NCBI RefSeq assembly: GCF_014764445.1 | Contig: NZ_CP061721.1 | Location: 1,922,001 to 1,986,000 of the forward strand | DNA: 64,000 bases | Reading direction: 5' to 3' | From: Pseudarthrobacter sp. BIM B-2242 | GTDB taxonomy: Bacteria; Actinomycetota; Actinomycetes; Actinomycetales; Micrococcaceae | Part shown: positions 35,926 through 43,605 of the stretch, in pieces | Numbering within the stretch: the stretch's first letter is position 1 | Layout of the letters: every line of letters starts with the position of its first letter | Position numbers and translations under genes: made by a program | Notes under the pieces: model-generated | What the model saw: only the letters and a program-made list of their open reading frames with translations | What the model was told of the DNA's origin: nothing | The model's database searches: none

Positions 35926-36360
35926 ATGCCAACGACCCTCAATCCGTACCTTGGCTTCCGTGACAATGCCCGGGAGGCCATGACTTTTTACCACTCCGTC
36001 TTCGGCGGTGACCTGACACTGAGCACTTTCGGGGAATTCCATGCCAGCGAGGATCCTGCCGAAGCGGACAAGATCATGCACGGCATGGTCACCGCGCCTG
36101 GCGGCCTGGTCCTGATGGGCGCCGACACCCCGAACTCCATGGACTACTCGCCCGGGAGCACCATTTCGATCTCGCTCAGCGGCGATGACGAAGCCGAATT
36201 GCGGGGCTACTGGGACAAGCTCTCCGGCGACGGCGGCACCGTGACTGTTCCGCTGGAGCCGGCGCCGTGGGGCGATGTCTTCGGCATGTGCACGGACCGG
36301 TTCGGGACATCCTGGCTGGTCAACGTCAATGGTGCCGGCGAAGCTGCTCCCGCGTCCTAG
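35926..36360 (+). CDS. VOC-family (PhnB/glyoxalase-like) protein
   Basis: 144 residues. NPYLGFRDNAREAMTFYHSVFGGDL is the standard opening of a PhnB-type VOC domain. Two beta-alpha-beta-beta-beta units follow (MHGMVTAPGGLVLMGAD; ISISLSGDDEAELRGYWDKL; WGDVFGMCTDRFGTSWLVN). Metal ligands are not all obvious, so it may be a non-enzymatic binding protein. It ends just before a strong bidirectional terminator. The substrate is unknown. Confidence 0.82.
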   Translation: MPTTLNPYLGFRDNAREAMTFYHSVFGGDLTLSTFGEFHASEDPAEADKIMHGMVTAPGGLVLMGADTPNSMDYSPGSTISISLSGDDEAELRGYWDKLSGDGGTVTVPLEPAPWGDVFGMCTDRFGTSWLVNVNGAGEAAPAS

Positions 36361-36367
36361 AGGCAGC

Positions 36368-36411
36368 AAAAACGGAACAGCGGCGGGATGACCCGCCGCT
36401 GTTCCGTTTTT
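36368..36411. terminator. Strong bidirectional terminator
   Basis: A perfect 20-bp stem (36368-36387 with 36392-36411) with loop ATGA. Five A's lead in and five T's follow on the plus strand, so it works in both directions. It separates the VOC gene from the converging gentisate cluster. Confidence 0.92.
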
Positions 36412-36462
36412 CGATTTCTATGGGTGGCCCCGCTGATGGTGCGGTGACCCGGCGTTATCTGC

Positions 36463-37215
36463 TCAGATCCACTTGGGGGCTGCCGGGGTTTCGGCCAGCG
36501 GTGCTCCGTTGCGGGTGGCTGTGACGCCGTGGGTGCCGCGGCCGGTGGCCCACCGGACGACGCCGGGCAGGGACCCGGTGATGACCGTCGGGTTCTGTGC
36601 GCCGGAGTCCCCGAGTGTCTGGTCCGAGCCCGGGACCCTAATGGCCAGTCCGGTGTCGGTGCCGCGGGTTTTCCAGGCGCCGGTGATGTCCCGCAGGAGA
36701 CCGTTGAGGACCGGCTCCGGGATGTCGGCGAACGTGGCTCCGTTGTCCAGGTCCACGGCGTGGGTCCAGACCTCGCGGCTGCGCATCCACACTGTTTCGG
36801 TAGCGGGGACTTCGCGGCCCTGGATGGTGCGGACCTTGTTGTACCAGGCCTGTTCGGGCAGGTCCCGCCATTCGACGTTCAGGTGCACGGCGGAGTGGTC
36901 AAAGAGGTTCCGCAGCGCGATCGGGGACAGGGTTGCCCCGAAGCTGATTTCTTTGTCCCGCACATCGGTGGACGCATACATGGGTGTTTCCACTCCTGTA
37001 CCTGCCCATTCGATGAGCCGCGCGATGGCGCGGGCGTTGTAACCGATGTGCGCCGTTACGTGCCGGCGGTTCCAGCCGGCCAGCAGCGAGGGGCCGTCGA
37101 GTTCGTCGTCGGTGAGCTCGTTGAGCTTGCGGGCGAAGAACGCGGTCCCGCGGCGGGCCTGGAGCAGCGCTTCGAGCAGCTCCGGGTCCGTCGTCCGGTC
37201 CTGGCGGGCTACCAT
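36463..37215 (-). CDS. Mycothiol-dependent maleylpyruvate isomerase
   Basis: 250 residues. The DinB-like metal site is complete: H52 in RRHVTAH, E148 and H152 in REVWTHAVDL. H52 falls at the same number as the metal ligand of the Corynebacterium glutamicum enzyme. It isomerises maleylpyruvate to fumarylpyruvate using mycothiol, the thiol of actinobacteria. The start overlaps the hydrolase stop by one base (TGATG), so it is the last gene of the ring-cleavage operon. It converges on the VOC gene across a strong terminator. Confidence 0.93.
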   Translation of the reverse strand: MVARQDRTTDPELLEALLQARRGTAFFARKLNELTDDELDGPSLLAGWNRRHVTAHIGYNARAIARLIEWAGTGVETPMYASTDVRDKEISFGATLSPIALRNLFDHSAVHLNVEWRDLPEQAWYNKVRTIQGREVPATETVWMRSREVWTHAVDLDNGATFADIPEPVLNGLLRDITGAWKTRGTDTGLAIRVPGSDQTLGDSGAQNPTVITGSLPGVVRWATGRGTHGVTATRNGAPLAETPAAPKWI

Positions 37216-38036
37216 CAGGCTTCCTTGACCACGCGGTTGTTCAGCTGGCCCAGGCCCTCGATGGTGGTGACCAGGAGCTGGCCTTCCTGCAGGTAGCGCT
37301 TGGGGTCCTGGGCGTGGCCCACACCGCCGGGAGTGCCGGTGGCGATGACGTCACCCGGGTTCAGGGTGATGATGGTGGAGATGTAGGAGACCAGGAATTC
37401 CGGCGTGAAGACCACATCGTTGGTGGGGGTGGACTGCTGGACGTCACCGTCCACGGCGGTGATCATGAGGCCGCCGCTGAACTCGTCCTTCGTGACCAGG
37501 GCCGGTCCGAACGGGGTGGACTTTTCCCAGGTCTTGCCCTGCAGCCACTGGATGGTGCGGAACTGGTAGTCGCGCATCGACACGTCGTTCAGGACCGCGT
37601 AGCCGGCGATGTGGTCCTTGGCGTCGGCTTCGGAAATCCGGCGGCCCTTCTTGCCGATGACGACGGCGAGTTCGGACTCCCAGTCCACGGTGTCGGATTC
37701 CTGGGGGAGGGCCAGGTCATCGTTGGGGCCGATGAGGGACTCGGCGTACTTGGCGAACAGGGTGGGGTACTCGGGGACTTCCCGGCCCATTTCCTTGATG
37801 TGGTTGCGGTAGTTGTGGCCCACGCAGATGATCTTGCCCGGCGCGGGGACGACGGCGTCCAGGTCGGCGCCCTCGAGCGGGTGGGTCGCGCCGTTGGCTG
37901 CGGCCGCGATGGACTCCCACGCGGCGTCCTTCAGGAGCGCTCCGACGTCGGTGAACCCGTCGATCTCGGTCAGGGTGTCGCCGTCCTGGCGGACAGCCTT
38001 GCTGCCGTTTTCAGTGCGGAGTGTCAGGAGTTTCAT
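37215..38036 (-). CDS. Fumarylpyruvate hydrolase (FAH family)
   Basis: 273 residues. The FAH fold shows CVGHNYRNHIKEMG, the metal ligands E-x-E in DWESELAVVIGK with a later Asp in NDVSMRD, and the terminal GDVIATGTPGGVGHAQ loop. In this cluster it hydrolyses fumarylpyruvate to fumarate and pyruvate, the last gentisate step. Its start overlaps the gentisate dioxygenase stop as ATGA, and its stop overlaps the isomerase start. Other acylpyruvate hydrolases look alike, but the neighbours decide the call. Confidence 0.92.
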   Translation of the reverse strand: MKLLTLRTENGSKAVRQDGDTLTEIDGFTDVGALLKDAAWESIAAAANGATHPLEGADLDAVVPAPGKIICVGHNYRNHIKEMGREVPEYPTLFAKYAESLIGPNDDLALPQESDTVDWESELAVVIGKKGRRISEADAKDHIAGYAVLNDVSMRDYQFRTIQWLQGKTWEKSTPFGPALVTKDEFSGGLMITAVDGDVQQSTPTNDVVFTPEFLVSYISTIITLNPGDVIATGTPGGVGHAQDPKRYLQEGQLLVTTIEGLGQLNNRVVKEA

Positions 38037-39178
38037 GCGTTCTTGCGTCCTTCGGTGTAGGTGCGGTTAAAGTTCAGCCGTTCAAAGATGGGGGCGTCGC
38101 TGAAGCGGAACAAATCGAATTCGGTTTGCGTACCAGCGTCGGCCTGCAGGGACCATTCCTGCCAGGAGGGGACCACGAACAGGTCGCCCTTGGCCAGGGT
38201 CCTGGCCTCGCCGTTCAGGACCACGGTACCGGTGCCTTCGAAGACCTGCCAGACACTGGAGCCGACTTCACGCAACGGCTCGGTGAAGGCCCCGGCGCGG
38301 AGGCGGTGGAACTCGGCGCGGATAGTGGGCATCACGTCCCCGCCGGTCGTCGGGTTCGAGTACCGGACCGCTGCGTGGCCCTGGGACACGGTGGCCGGGT
38401 GGCCCTCGTCCTCGAGCAGGAGCTGTTCGGCCAGGGCGGCGTCGGTGTACTTCCACCGGTACGCGGCGATGGGGGAGTTGGTGGTGTCATCCAGGCCCGA
38501 GAGCGGGCGCAGGCCCGGGTGGGCCCAGAGCCGTTCTGAGCGGGAGATGTCAGGGGTGGCTTCGTCGGTGACGCGTTCGGTGCCGAATTCGAAGAAGCCG
38601 GCGTCGGCGTAGTGCACAAACGGGATGTCGAGCCCGTCGATCCAGGCCATGGGCTCATCGGTGTCGTTGTGGTGGCCGTGGAAGTTCCAGCCCGGGGTCA
38701 GCAGGAAGTCACCGCGGGACATCCGCACCGGATCCCCGTTCACCACGGTCCAGACGCCTTCGCCTTCGACCACAAAGCGGAACGCGTTCTGGGAGTGGCG
38801 GTGCTCCGGAGCTGTCTCGCGGCCTCCCAGGTACTGGATCGCGGCCCACAGCGTCGGGGTGGCGTAGGGGGTCCCGGCAAGGCCCGGGTTCGCCAACGCG
38901 ATGGCGCGGCGTTCCCCGCCACGGCCCACGGGCACCAGGTCACCGGCACGGGCAGCGAGCGGGTACAGGTCGCTCCAGCGCCACACGTGCGGCACGGCCT
39001 TCGGCGTGGGAACCATCGGCATCAGGTCCCCGATCTCGGTCCACAACGGAATCAGGTTCTCGGTCTCGAAGTCCGCATACAGCTGCTCCAGCTGCGCCGC
39101 CTCTTCCGGCGTCGGCTCCGGTAAGGCGTGGCTGGCGGCCACAGATTCATGGGTCGTGTTCTCGGCGCTGATGGACAC
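38033..39178 (-). CDS. Gentisate 1,2-dioxygenase
   Basis: 381 residues from the GTG at 39178, chosen because AAGGAGG precedes it by 5 bases; a TTG at 39199 would put the ribosome site inside the gene. A bicupin: the first domain has the iron motif EHRHSQNAFRFVVEGEG with a later PGWNFHGHHN, and the second cupin (VWQVFEGTGTVVLNGE) is the non-metal half. It opens gentisate between C1 and C2 to give maleylpyruvate. The promoter lies in 39179-39295, which also contains an inverted repeat for the IclR regulator. Confidence 0.95.
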   Translation of the reverse strand: MSISAENTTHESVAASHALPEPTPEEAAQLEQLYADFETENLIPLWTEIGDLMPMVPTPKAVPHVWRWSDLYPLAARAGDLVPVGRGGERRAIALANPGLAGTPYATPTLWAAIQYLGGRETAPEHRHSQNAFRFVVEGEGVWTVVNGDPVRMSRGDFLLTPGWNFHGHHNDTDEPMAWIDGLDIPFVHYADAGFFEFGTERVTDEATPDISRSERLWAHPGLRPLSGLDDTTNSPIAAYRWKYTDAALAEQLLLEDEGHPATVSQGHAAVRYSNPTTGGDVMPTIRAEFHRLRAGAFTEPLREVGSSVWQVFEGTGTVVLNGEARTLAKGDLFVVPSWQEWSLQADAGTQTEFDLFRFSDAPIFERLNFNRTYTEGRKNA

Positions 39179-39254
39179 GTCGGCCTCCTTCAAGTTCAAA
39201 ACGGTATTTCGGCGTAGTCAGACTCTACGGATGCCGCGTTGTGACCCCCAACAT

Positions 39255-39271
39255 ATTCTGCCAGCCAGAAT
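39255..39271. promoter_or_regulatory. IclR operator 1, upstream of gentisate dioxygenase
   Basis: ATTCTG-N5-CAGAAT, an inverted repeat with perfect 6-base arms and spacer CCAGC. It sits 77-93 bases upstream of the dioxygenase start. The same arms and spacing recur at 40133-40149. The Corynebacterium IclR-type GenR, as I recall, binds a similar ATTCC-N-GGAAT repeat. Confidence 0.7.
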
Positions 39272-39295
39272 TACATCCTTGGGGGTGGCTTTCCA

Positions 39296-40177
39296 TTAGT
39301 CGGAATCAGCCGGGTTGGCGGCAATGTCGATCTCCAACTGCCGGCAGGTTTCCCGCAGCGCGGGGACCAGCCCGGCATCAAACACCTTACGGAAACGTGT
39401 TGCGGGAGTGGCAACACTCAGCGCACCAACGACGTGCCCGTGCCGGTTGTGCAGCGCCATCCCCAGCGCACTCACACCCTCTTCGGTCCCTTCGAAATTC
39501 GCGGCGAACCCGTTGCTGCGGATGGATTCAAGCTCCCGCAGAAATGCGGGGTACTCGGCGTCCGGGATCGTGTCTCCGCCGATTTCGGCGTTACTGCTGC
39601 GGAAGAGCTGTTCGATCATGGGGGGTTCGAGTTCGGCGAGCATCACTTTCCCGCCGGACGTTTTGTCGGCCGGCATGACCGTCCCTTGCCGGTCGCCGAT
39701 CCGCAACACATTATTGCCCTCCACCGTTGCAAGGAAGCGCACTTTGGTTCCCACCCGCACCATCAGGTTCACGGTCTCGTTGAGCCGGGCGGAAAGCAGC
39801 TCCATGTGCGGCTGGGCCAGTGAACGGAGCAGCCTGGTCCAGGTCAGGCCCGCCGGTCCGACGCCCATGGCGGGACCCGGAACGTATCGCCGGGTCTCAT
39901 CCTGGATGGCAAAACCCCGGTAGACCAGCATGGCCAACAGGCGGTGGGCGGTGGACGGCGCCACACCGAGCTCCTGCGCGGCATCCTTGAGGCGGAGAGT
40001 GCCGCCGTCGCGGAGGAGTTGCAGCAGCAGCAGGGCGTTGTCCACTGCCTCGATGGAGTAGGTGGGCCGCTTCTGCACCGGTTTCCGGGCGGACTTCAAA
40101 GGGCTGCCTGCTGCCGGCCGTGAGCTGGAATTATTCTGCACATCAGAATTGTATTGTGGTTCATCTTCGGCTGCCAT
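39296..40177 (-). CDS. IclR-family regulator of the gentisate cluster
   Basis: 293 residues from the ATG at 40177. The helix-turn-helix (SIEAVDNALLLLQLLRDGGTLRLKDAAQELGVAPSTAHRLLAMLVYRGFA) is followed by the IclR effector domain (LNETVNLMVRVG, SGGKVMLAEL, FAANFEGTEEGVSALGM). It sits between the dioxygenase operon and the divergent transporter/hydroxylase operon, like GenR of Corynebacterium. The N-terminus is uncertain: operator 2 lies inside the reading frame, so a later GTG (40078) is possible. Effector likely 3-hydroxybenzoate or gentisate, by inference. Confidence 0.9.
   Translation of the reverse strand: MAAEDEPQYNSDVQNNSSSRPAAGSPLKSARKPVQKRPTYSIEAVDNALLLLQLLRDGGTLRLKDAAQELGVAPSTAHRLLAMLVYRGFAIQDETRRYVPGPAMGVGPAGLTWTRLLRSLAQPHMELLSARLNETVNLMVRVGTKVRFLATVEGNNVLRIGDRQGTVMPADKTSGGKVMLAELEPPMIEQLFRSSNAEIGGDTIPDAEYPAFLRELESIRSNGFAANFEGTEEGVSALGMALHNRHGHVVGALSVATPATRFRKVFDAGLVPALRETCRQLEIDIAANPADSD
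40133..40149. promoter_or_regulatory. IclR operator 2, upstream of the AAHS transporter
   Basis: ATTCTG-N5-CAGAAT with spacer CACAT, the same arms as operator 1. It lies 41-57 bases before the transporter ATG and inside the first codons of the predicted IclR frame, so it could control both genes. Confidence 0.7.
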
Positions 40178-40189
40178 GACAGTAGTGGG

Positions 40190-41515
40190 ATGAATCACAC
40201 ACCTCCCGCTGCAGTGCCGCAACGGTCCTCACCGGGGACCGCCGGTCCGAGTACCCTGGACGGTCCCGTCACGAAGTTCTCCAAACGTTCGGCTGCTGCC
40301 GTCCTCGTCTGCTGGCTCCTGGTGGTCTTTGATGGCTACGACCTCATCGTGTACGGCACCGTCCAGTCCTCGCTGATCTCCGAAACCGGCTGGGGCCTGA
40401 CCAAGGCCACTGCCGGAACCATCGGGTCCATGGCTTTCGTCGGCATGATGATCGGCGCGATCTTCGCCGGCCGGATGGCCGACTCCTGGGGCCGAAGGCG
40501 TACCATCCTCGGCTGCGCCGTCGTCTTCTCAATCTTCACCGTGCTCTGTGCGTTCGCCCCCAACGCAGCCGTTTTCGGTGCCCTGCGACTCCTCGCCGGC
40601 ATCGGGCTTGGCGGCCTGGTTCCCTCTGCCAATGCGCTCGTCGCAGAGCTGGTCCCGGCCAAATGGCGGTCAATCATCGCTACCCTCATGATGTCCGGTG
40701 TGCCGATCGGCGGATCCATCGCAGCCCTCGTCGGAATCCAGCTCATCCCCGCATTCGGGTGGGAATCCATGTTCCTGGTTGCTGTCCTCGCGTTGCTGAT
40801 CGTGGTGCCCCTCGGCCTGAAATACCTGCCCGAGACGCTGGTACCGGTCAGTGCAGCGGAGAAGGCTGCCCGCAAGGGAAACACGGGCGAGGAGCCCGCC
40901 GGCTTCTCCTCGCTGCTGCGGGCCCCATACCTGGGCGTCAGCCTGCTGTTTGCGGTAGCTACCATTGCCACGCTGTTCGCCTGGTACGGCCTGGGCACCT
41001 GGCTGCCGAACCTCATGCAGCTCGCCGGTTACAACCTGGGCTCTGCCCTGACCTTCGCCCTGGCCCTGAACCTGGGTGCGGTGGCCGGATCGGTCATCAC
41101 GGCATGGGCCGGGACCCGCTTTGGGCCGGTGCCCACGGCCATTGCCGCCGCCGCCGTCGCCGCCGGTGCATTGGTCGTGCTGGTCACCGGGCCGCCGGTC
41201 GGCGTCGTCTACTTCATGCTGGTCCTCGCCGGGGTGGGTACCCACGGCACGCAGTGCCTCATCATTGCCGCCGTCGCGAGCCACTATCCGGGACACCTCC
41301 GGGGAACGGCGCTCGGCTGGGCACTCGGGACGGGCCGCATCGGTGCCGTCGCCGCACCGCAGATTGGCGGCCTGCTGCTCGCCGCCGGGCTCGGCGTCAA
41401 CTCCAACTTCCTCGCCTTCGCCGGTGCGGCCGCCATCGCTGCGGTCCTGCTGGCCGCCGTTGGCCTCAAACTCAAGTCCAAAGTCGCTATCTCTGAAGGA
41501 GCAAACAATGTCTGA
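40190..41515 (+). CDS. AAHS-family aromatic acid transporter (MFS)
   Basis: 441 residues from the ATG at 40190, 12 bases from the divergent IclR start. TM1 has VFDGYDLIVYG, the DGYD signature of aromatic acid:H+ symporters such as PcaK, and loop 2-3 has GRMADSWGRRRT. It is the predicted uptake system for 3-hydroxybenzoate or gentisate (GenK-like). Its stop overlaps the monooxygenase start by 8 bases, so the two are coupled. An upstream in-frame start at 40154 is less likely. Confidence 0.9.
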   Translation: MNHTPPAAVPQRSSPGTAGPSTLDGPVTKFSKRSAAAVLVCWLLVVFDGYDLIVYGTVQSSLISETGWGLTKATAGTIGSMAFVGMMIGAIFAGRMADSWGRRRTILGCAVVFSIFTVLCAFAPNAAVFGALRLLAGIGLGGLVPSANALVAELVPAKWRSIIATLMMSGVPIGGSIAALVGIQLIPAFGWESMFLVAVLALLIVVPLGLKYLPETLVPVSAAEKAARKGNTGEEPAGFSSLLRAPYLGVSLLFAVATIATLFAWYGLGTWLPNLMQLAGYNLGSALTFALALNLGAVAGSVITAWAGTRFGPVPTAIAAAAVAAGALVVLVTGPPVGVVYFMLVLAGVGTHGTQCLIIAAVASHYPGHLRGTALGWALGTGRIGAVAAPQIGGLLLAAGLGVNSNFLAFAGAAAIAAVLLAAVGLKLKSKVAISEGANNV

Positions 41516-42758
41516 GCACGCCACATCCACCGATGTCCTCGTCATCGGAGGGGGGATGGCCGGGCTGGCCGGCGCCCTCGCACTGCGCGAGAACGGCGCG
41601 AACGTCACGTTGGTGGAACGCGCTCCGGAATTCGGCGAAGTAGGTGCGGGCCTACAGATGGCGCCCAACGCTTCCCGCGTCCTGGCACGCTGGGGCCTGC
41701 TGGAAAAAGCCCTGGAAATCGGTGTCCAGCCCAAGCACCTGGTCTTCCGCGACGCCGTCACCGGCGAGGAGCTCACCCGCCAGACGCTCGGCGGGGAATT
41801 CGCGGAGCGCTACGGCGCACCCTACGTTGTGATCCACCGCAGCGACCTCCACCGCGTCCTGCTCGAAGGCTGTGAAGCGGCAGGCGTCAGGCTCGTCAAC
41901 GATGTCATGGTCGAAAGCGTCGAGACCGTCAACGGCCGGGGCGTGGCCCACACCGCCGCCGGCGTTGACTATGAGGCCGACGTCGTCATCGGCGCCGACG
42001 GACTCAAGTCCACCCTGCGGCCCCTCGTGGCCAGTGATGAGCCGGTTTCCTCGGCCTACGTCGCCTACCGCGGAACGGTGCCCATCACGGAGAACACGCC
42101 CAAGGCCGACCTCGAAGACGTCATTGTCTACCTCGGACCGGACTGCCACCTCGTGCAGTACCCGCTGCGCAAGGGTGAGCTGCTGAACACCGTTGCCGTA
42201 TTCAAGTCGCCCTCCTTCGAACGGGGCGAGGAGCAGTACGGCGGCGTCGACGAGCTCGAGGCCGCCTACAAAGACTGCGTCCCGGCTGTCCAGCAAGCAC
42301 TGAAGAACCTGGCCACGGGCATCCGCTGGCCCATGTATGACCGCGACCCGATCGAAAACTGGGTTGCCGGCCGCATGGTGCTCATGGGTGACGCTGCACA
42401 CCCCATGCTGCAGTACCTGGCCCAGGGCGCCTGCCAGGCTCTTGAAGATGCCGCCGTGCTGCAGGATGTCAGCAACGGCACCGTCTTCACAGCCGAGGGC
42501 ATCAAGCCCGACGCCTGGGATGGCGCCATCAGGGAGTTCAACTCCATCCGTGCAGGCCGTACCGCCCGCGTCCAGCGCACGGCCCGGGTCTGGGGCGAAT
42601 CCTGGCACGTCTCGGGACTTGCCCGCACGCTGCGGAACCTGCTGTTCAAGAGCCGCAAGGACGGCGACTTCCAGTACAACGACTGGATCTACGGCCAGGA
42701 TCAGCCGGGCACTCCGGAACGCCGGGAAGCTGTCCGGGCAGAGTCGCTCGCCGTCTGA
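41508..42758 (+). CDS. 3-Hydroxybenzoate 6-hydroxylase-like FAD monooxygenase
   Basis: 416 residues from the ATG at 41508, behind GAAGGAG. Single-component flavoprotein hydroxylase: the FAD dinucleotide motif VLVIGGGMAGLAGAL, the DG-type motif ADVVIGADGLKSTLR, and the FAD ribityl motif GRMVLMGDAAHPMLQYLAQGAC. Sequence style and context (gentisate dioxygenase and AAHS transporter in the same cluster) favour 3-hydroxybenzoate to gentisate. Salicylate 5-type chemistry would use a different multi-component enzyme, though salicylate 1-hydroxylase relatives look similar. A 14-bp hairpin follows 73 bases after the stop. Confidence 0.88.
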   Translation: MSEHATSTDVLVIGGGMAGLAGALALRENGANVTLVERAPEFGEVGAGLQMAPNASRVLARWGLLEKALEIGVQPKHLVFRDAVTGEELTRQTLGGEFAERYGAPYVVIHRSDLHRVLLEGCEAAGVRLVNDVMVESVETVNGRGVAHTAAGVDYEADVVIGADGLKSTLRPLVASDEPVSSAYVAYRGTVPITENTPKADLEDVIVYLGPDCHLVQYPLRKGELLNTVAVFKSPSFERGEEQYGGVDELEAAYKDCVPAVQQALKNLATGIRWPMYDRDPIENWVAGRMVLMGDAAHPMLQYLAQGACQALEDAAVLQDVSNGTVFTAEGIKPDAWDGAIREFNSIRAGRTARVQRTARVWGESWHVSGLARTLRNLLFKSRKDGDFQYNDWIYGQDQPGTPERREAVRAESLAV

Positions 42759-42831
42759 GTCGTCCTGAGCTGACGGAAGGCCCGGCCGCCCCTGCCGGGC
42801 AGCCCGGGCAGCCACAGGATGTCCCTTGAGT

Positions 42832-42872
42832 AGGGGCTGCACGCAGTGAAACCATTGATGCGTGCAGCCCCT
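42832..42872 (+). terminator. Hairpin downstream of the hydroxylase gene
   Basis: A perfect 14-bp stem (42832-42845 with 42859-42872) around a 13-base loop. The T tract after it is weak (tcgtggttta). Confidence 0.6.
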
Positions 42873-42905
42873 TCGTGGTTTAAGAATCCGTCCCGGTCCG
42901 CGGGT

Positions 42906-43451
42906 ATGACACGCGACAGCGCGCCGGCGCCGGTCAGCCCGGTGCGGAACATCACCCTCTACCTGGACGTCGACGGCGTCGTCTGCCCTTTCGGGGCGAC
43001 CGGCCGGACGCCGTGGGGTTCCGGCTGGAGCCTCGCGAATGCCGGCATGCTCGAAGTGGCCTACGCGGCGGAACTCGTTGACGGCCTGAACAGCCTTACC
43101 CGGCTGCCCGGGCTGCGCTGCGTGTGGCTGACCAGCTGGGAAGACATGGCCCCCCGCTACCTTTGCCCCGCCATCGGCCTGGACGGCCGCGGCTGGCCTT
43201 GCCTGATGGCTGAGGGGAACGGCACGGGAGAGGCCTGGTGGAAGCTCACTGCACTCCAGGAGGACGTGGCCTCCAGCGGTCCGGACGGGATCGTCTGGAT
43301 TGATGACCAGCTGCGCTATGAACCGGAGGCACAGGCATGGGCAGCCTTCTTGGGGGCACGTATCCTGGTGATCTCGCCCGATCCGCGTCGCGGAATCTCG
43401 GCGGCCGAGCTGGACGCCGTCAGCGCTTTTGCCGCGAACCCAACGTTTTGA
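42906..43451 (+). CDS. HAD-domain hydrolase-like protein
   Basis: 181 residues from the ATG at 42906; an ATG at 42846 would run through the preceding hairpin, so it is disfavoured. It contains a HAD motif I LYLDVDGVVCPFG, motif II LTSWEDMA and a late WIDDQL acidic motif, matching a small group of HAD-like proteins found in actinobacteria and phages. The substrate is unknown. The gene stands alone. Confidence 0.78.
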   Translation: MTRDSAPAPVSPVRNITLYLDVDGVVCPFGATGRTPWGSGWSLANAGMLEVAYAAELVDGLNSLTRLPGLRCVWLTSWEDMAPRYLCPAIGLDGRGWPCLMAEGNGTGEAWWKLTALQEDVASSGPDGIVWIDDQLRYEPEAQAWAAFLGARILVISPDPRRGISAAELDAVSAFAANPTF

Positions 43452-43516
43452 CCTCATGCCCGGGCCGCGTACGATCGATAAGGTTTCAAGCCGGTCTGAG
43501 TTAACGGCGCAGGTCA

Positions 43517-43538
43517 TTTCCCATGAACTTCGGGTGAA
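43517..43538 (-). promoter_or_regulatory. PHO-box-like direct repeat upstream of the phosphate transporter
   Basis: On the minus strand two adjacent 11-base units read TTCACCCGAAG (43528-43538) and TTCATGGGAAA (43517-43527). Streptomyces PhoP binds 11-base direct repeats starting with GTTCA-like bases. A TATGCT -10 candidate lies at 43540-43545. Only two units are present. Confidence 0.4.
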
Positions 43539-43605
43539 TTATGCTGTGCAGGGCAGGCGGGGGTAACGGAACTGCTGAACGTCGACTCTGCAGATTGGGC
43601 AACAG

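Noticed and set aside
39179..39199. TTG 39199 as start of gentisate dioxygenase
   Set aside because: It would place the AAGGAGG ribosome site inside the coding region. The GTG at 39178 fits that site.
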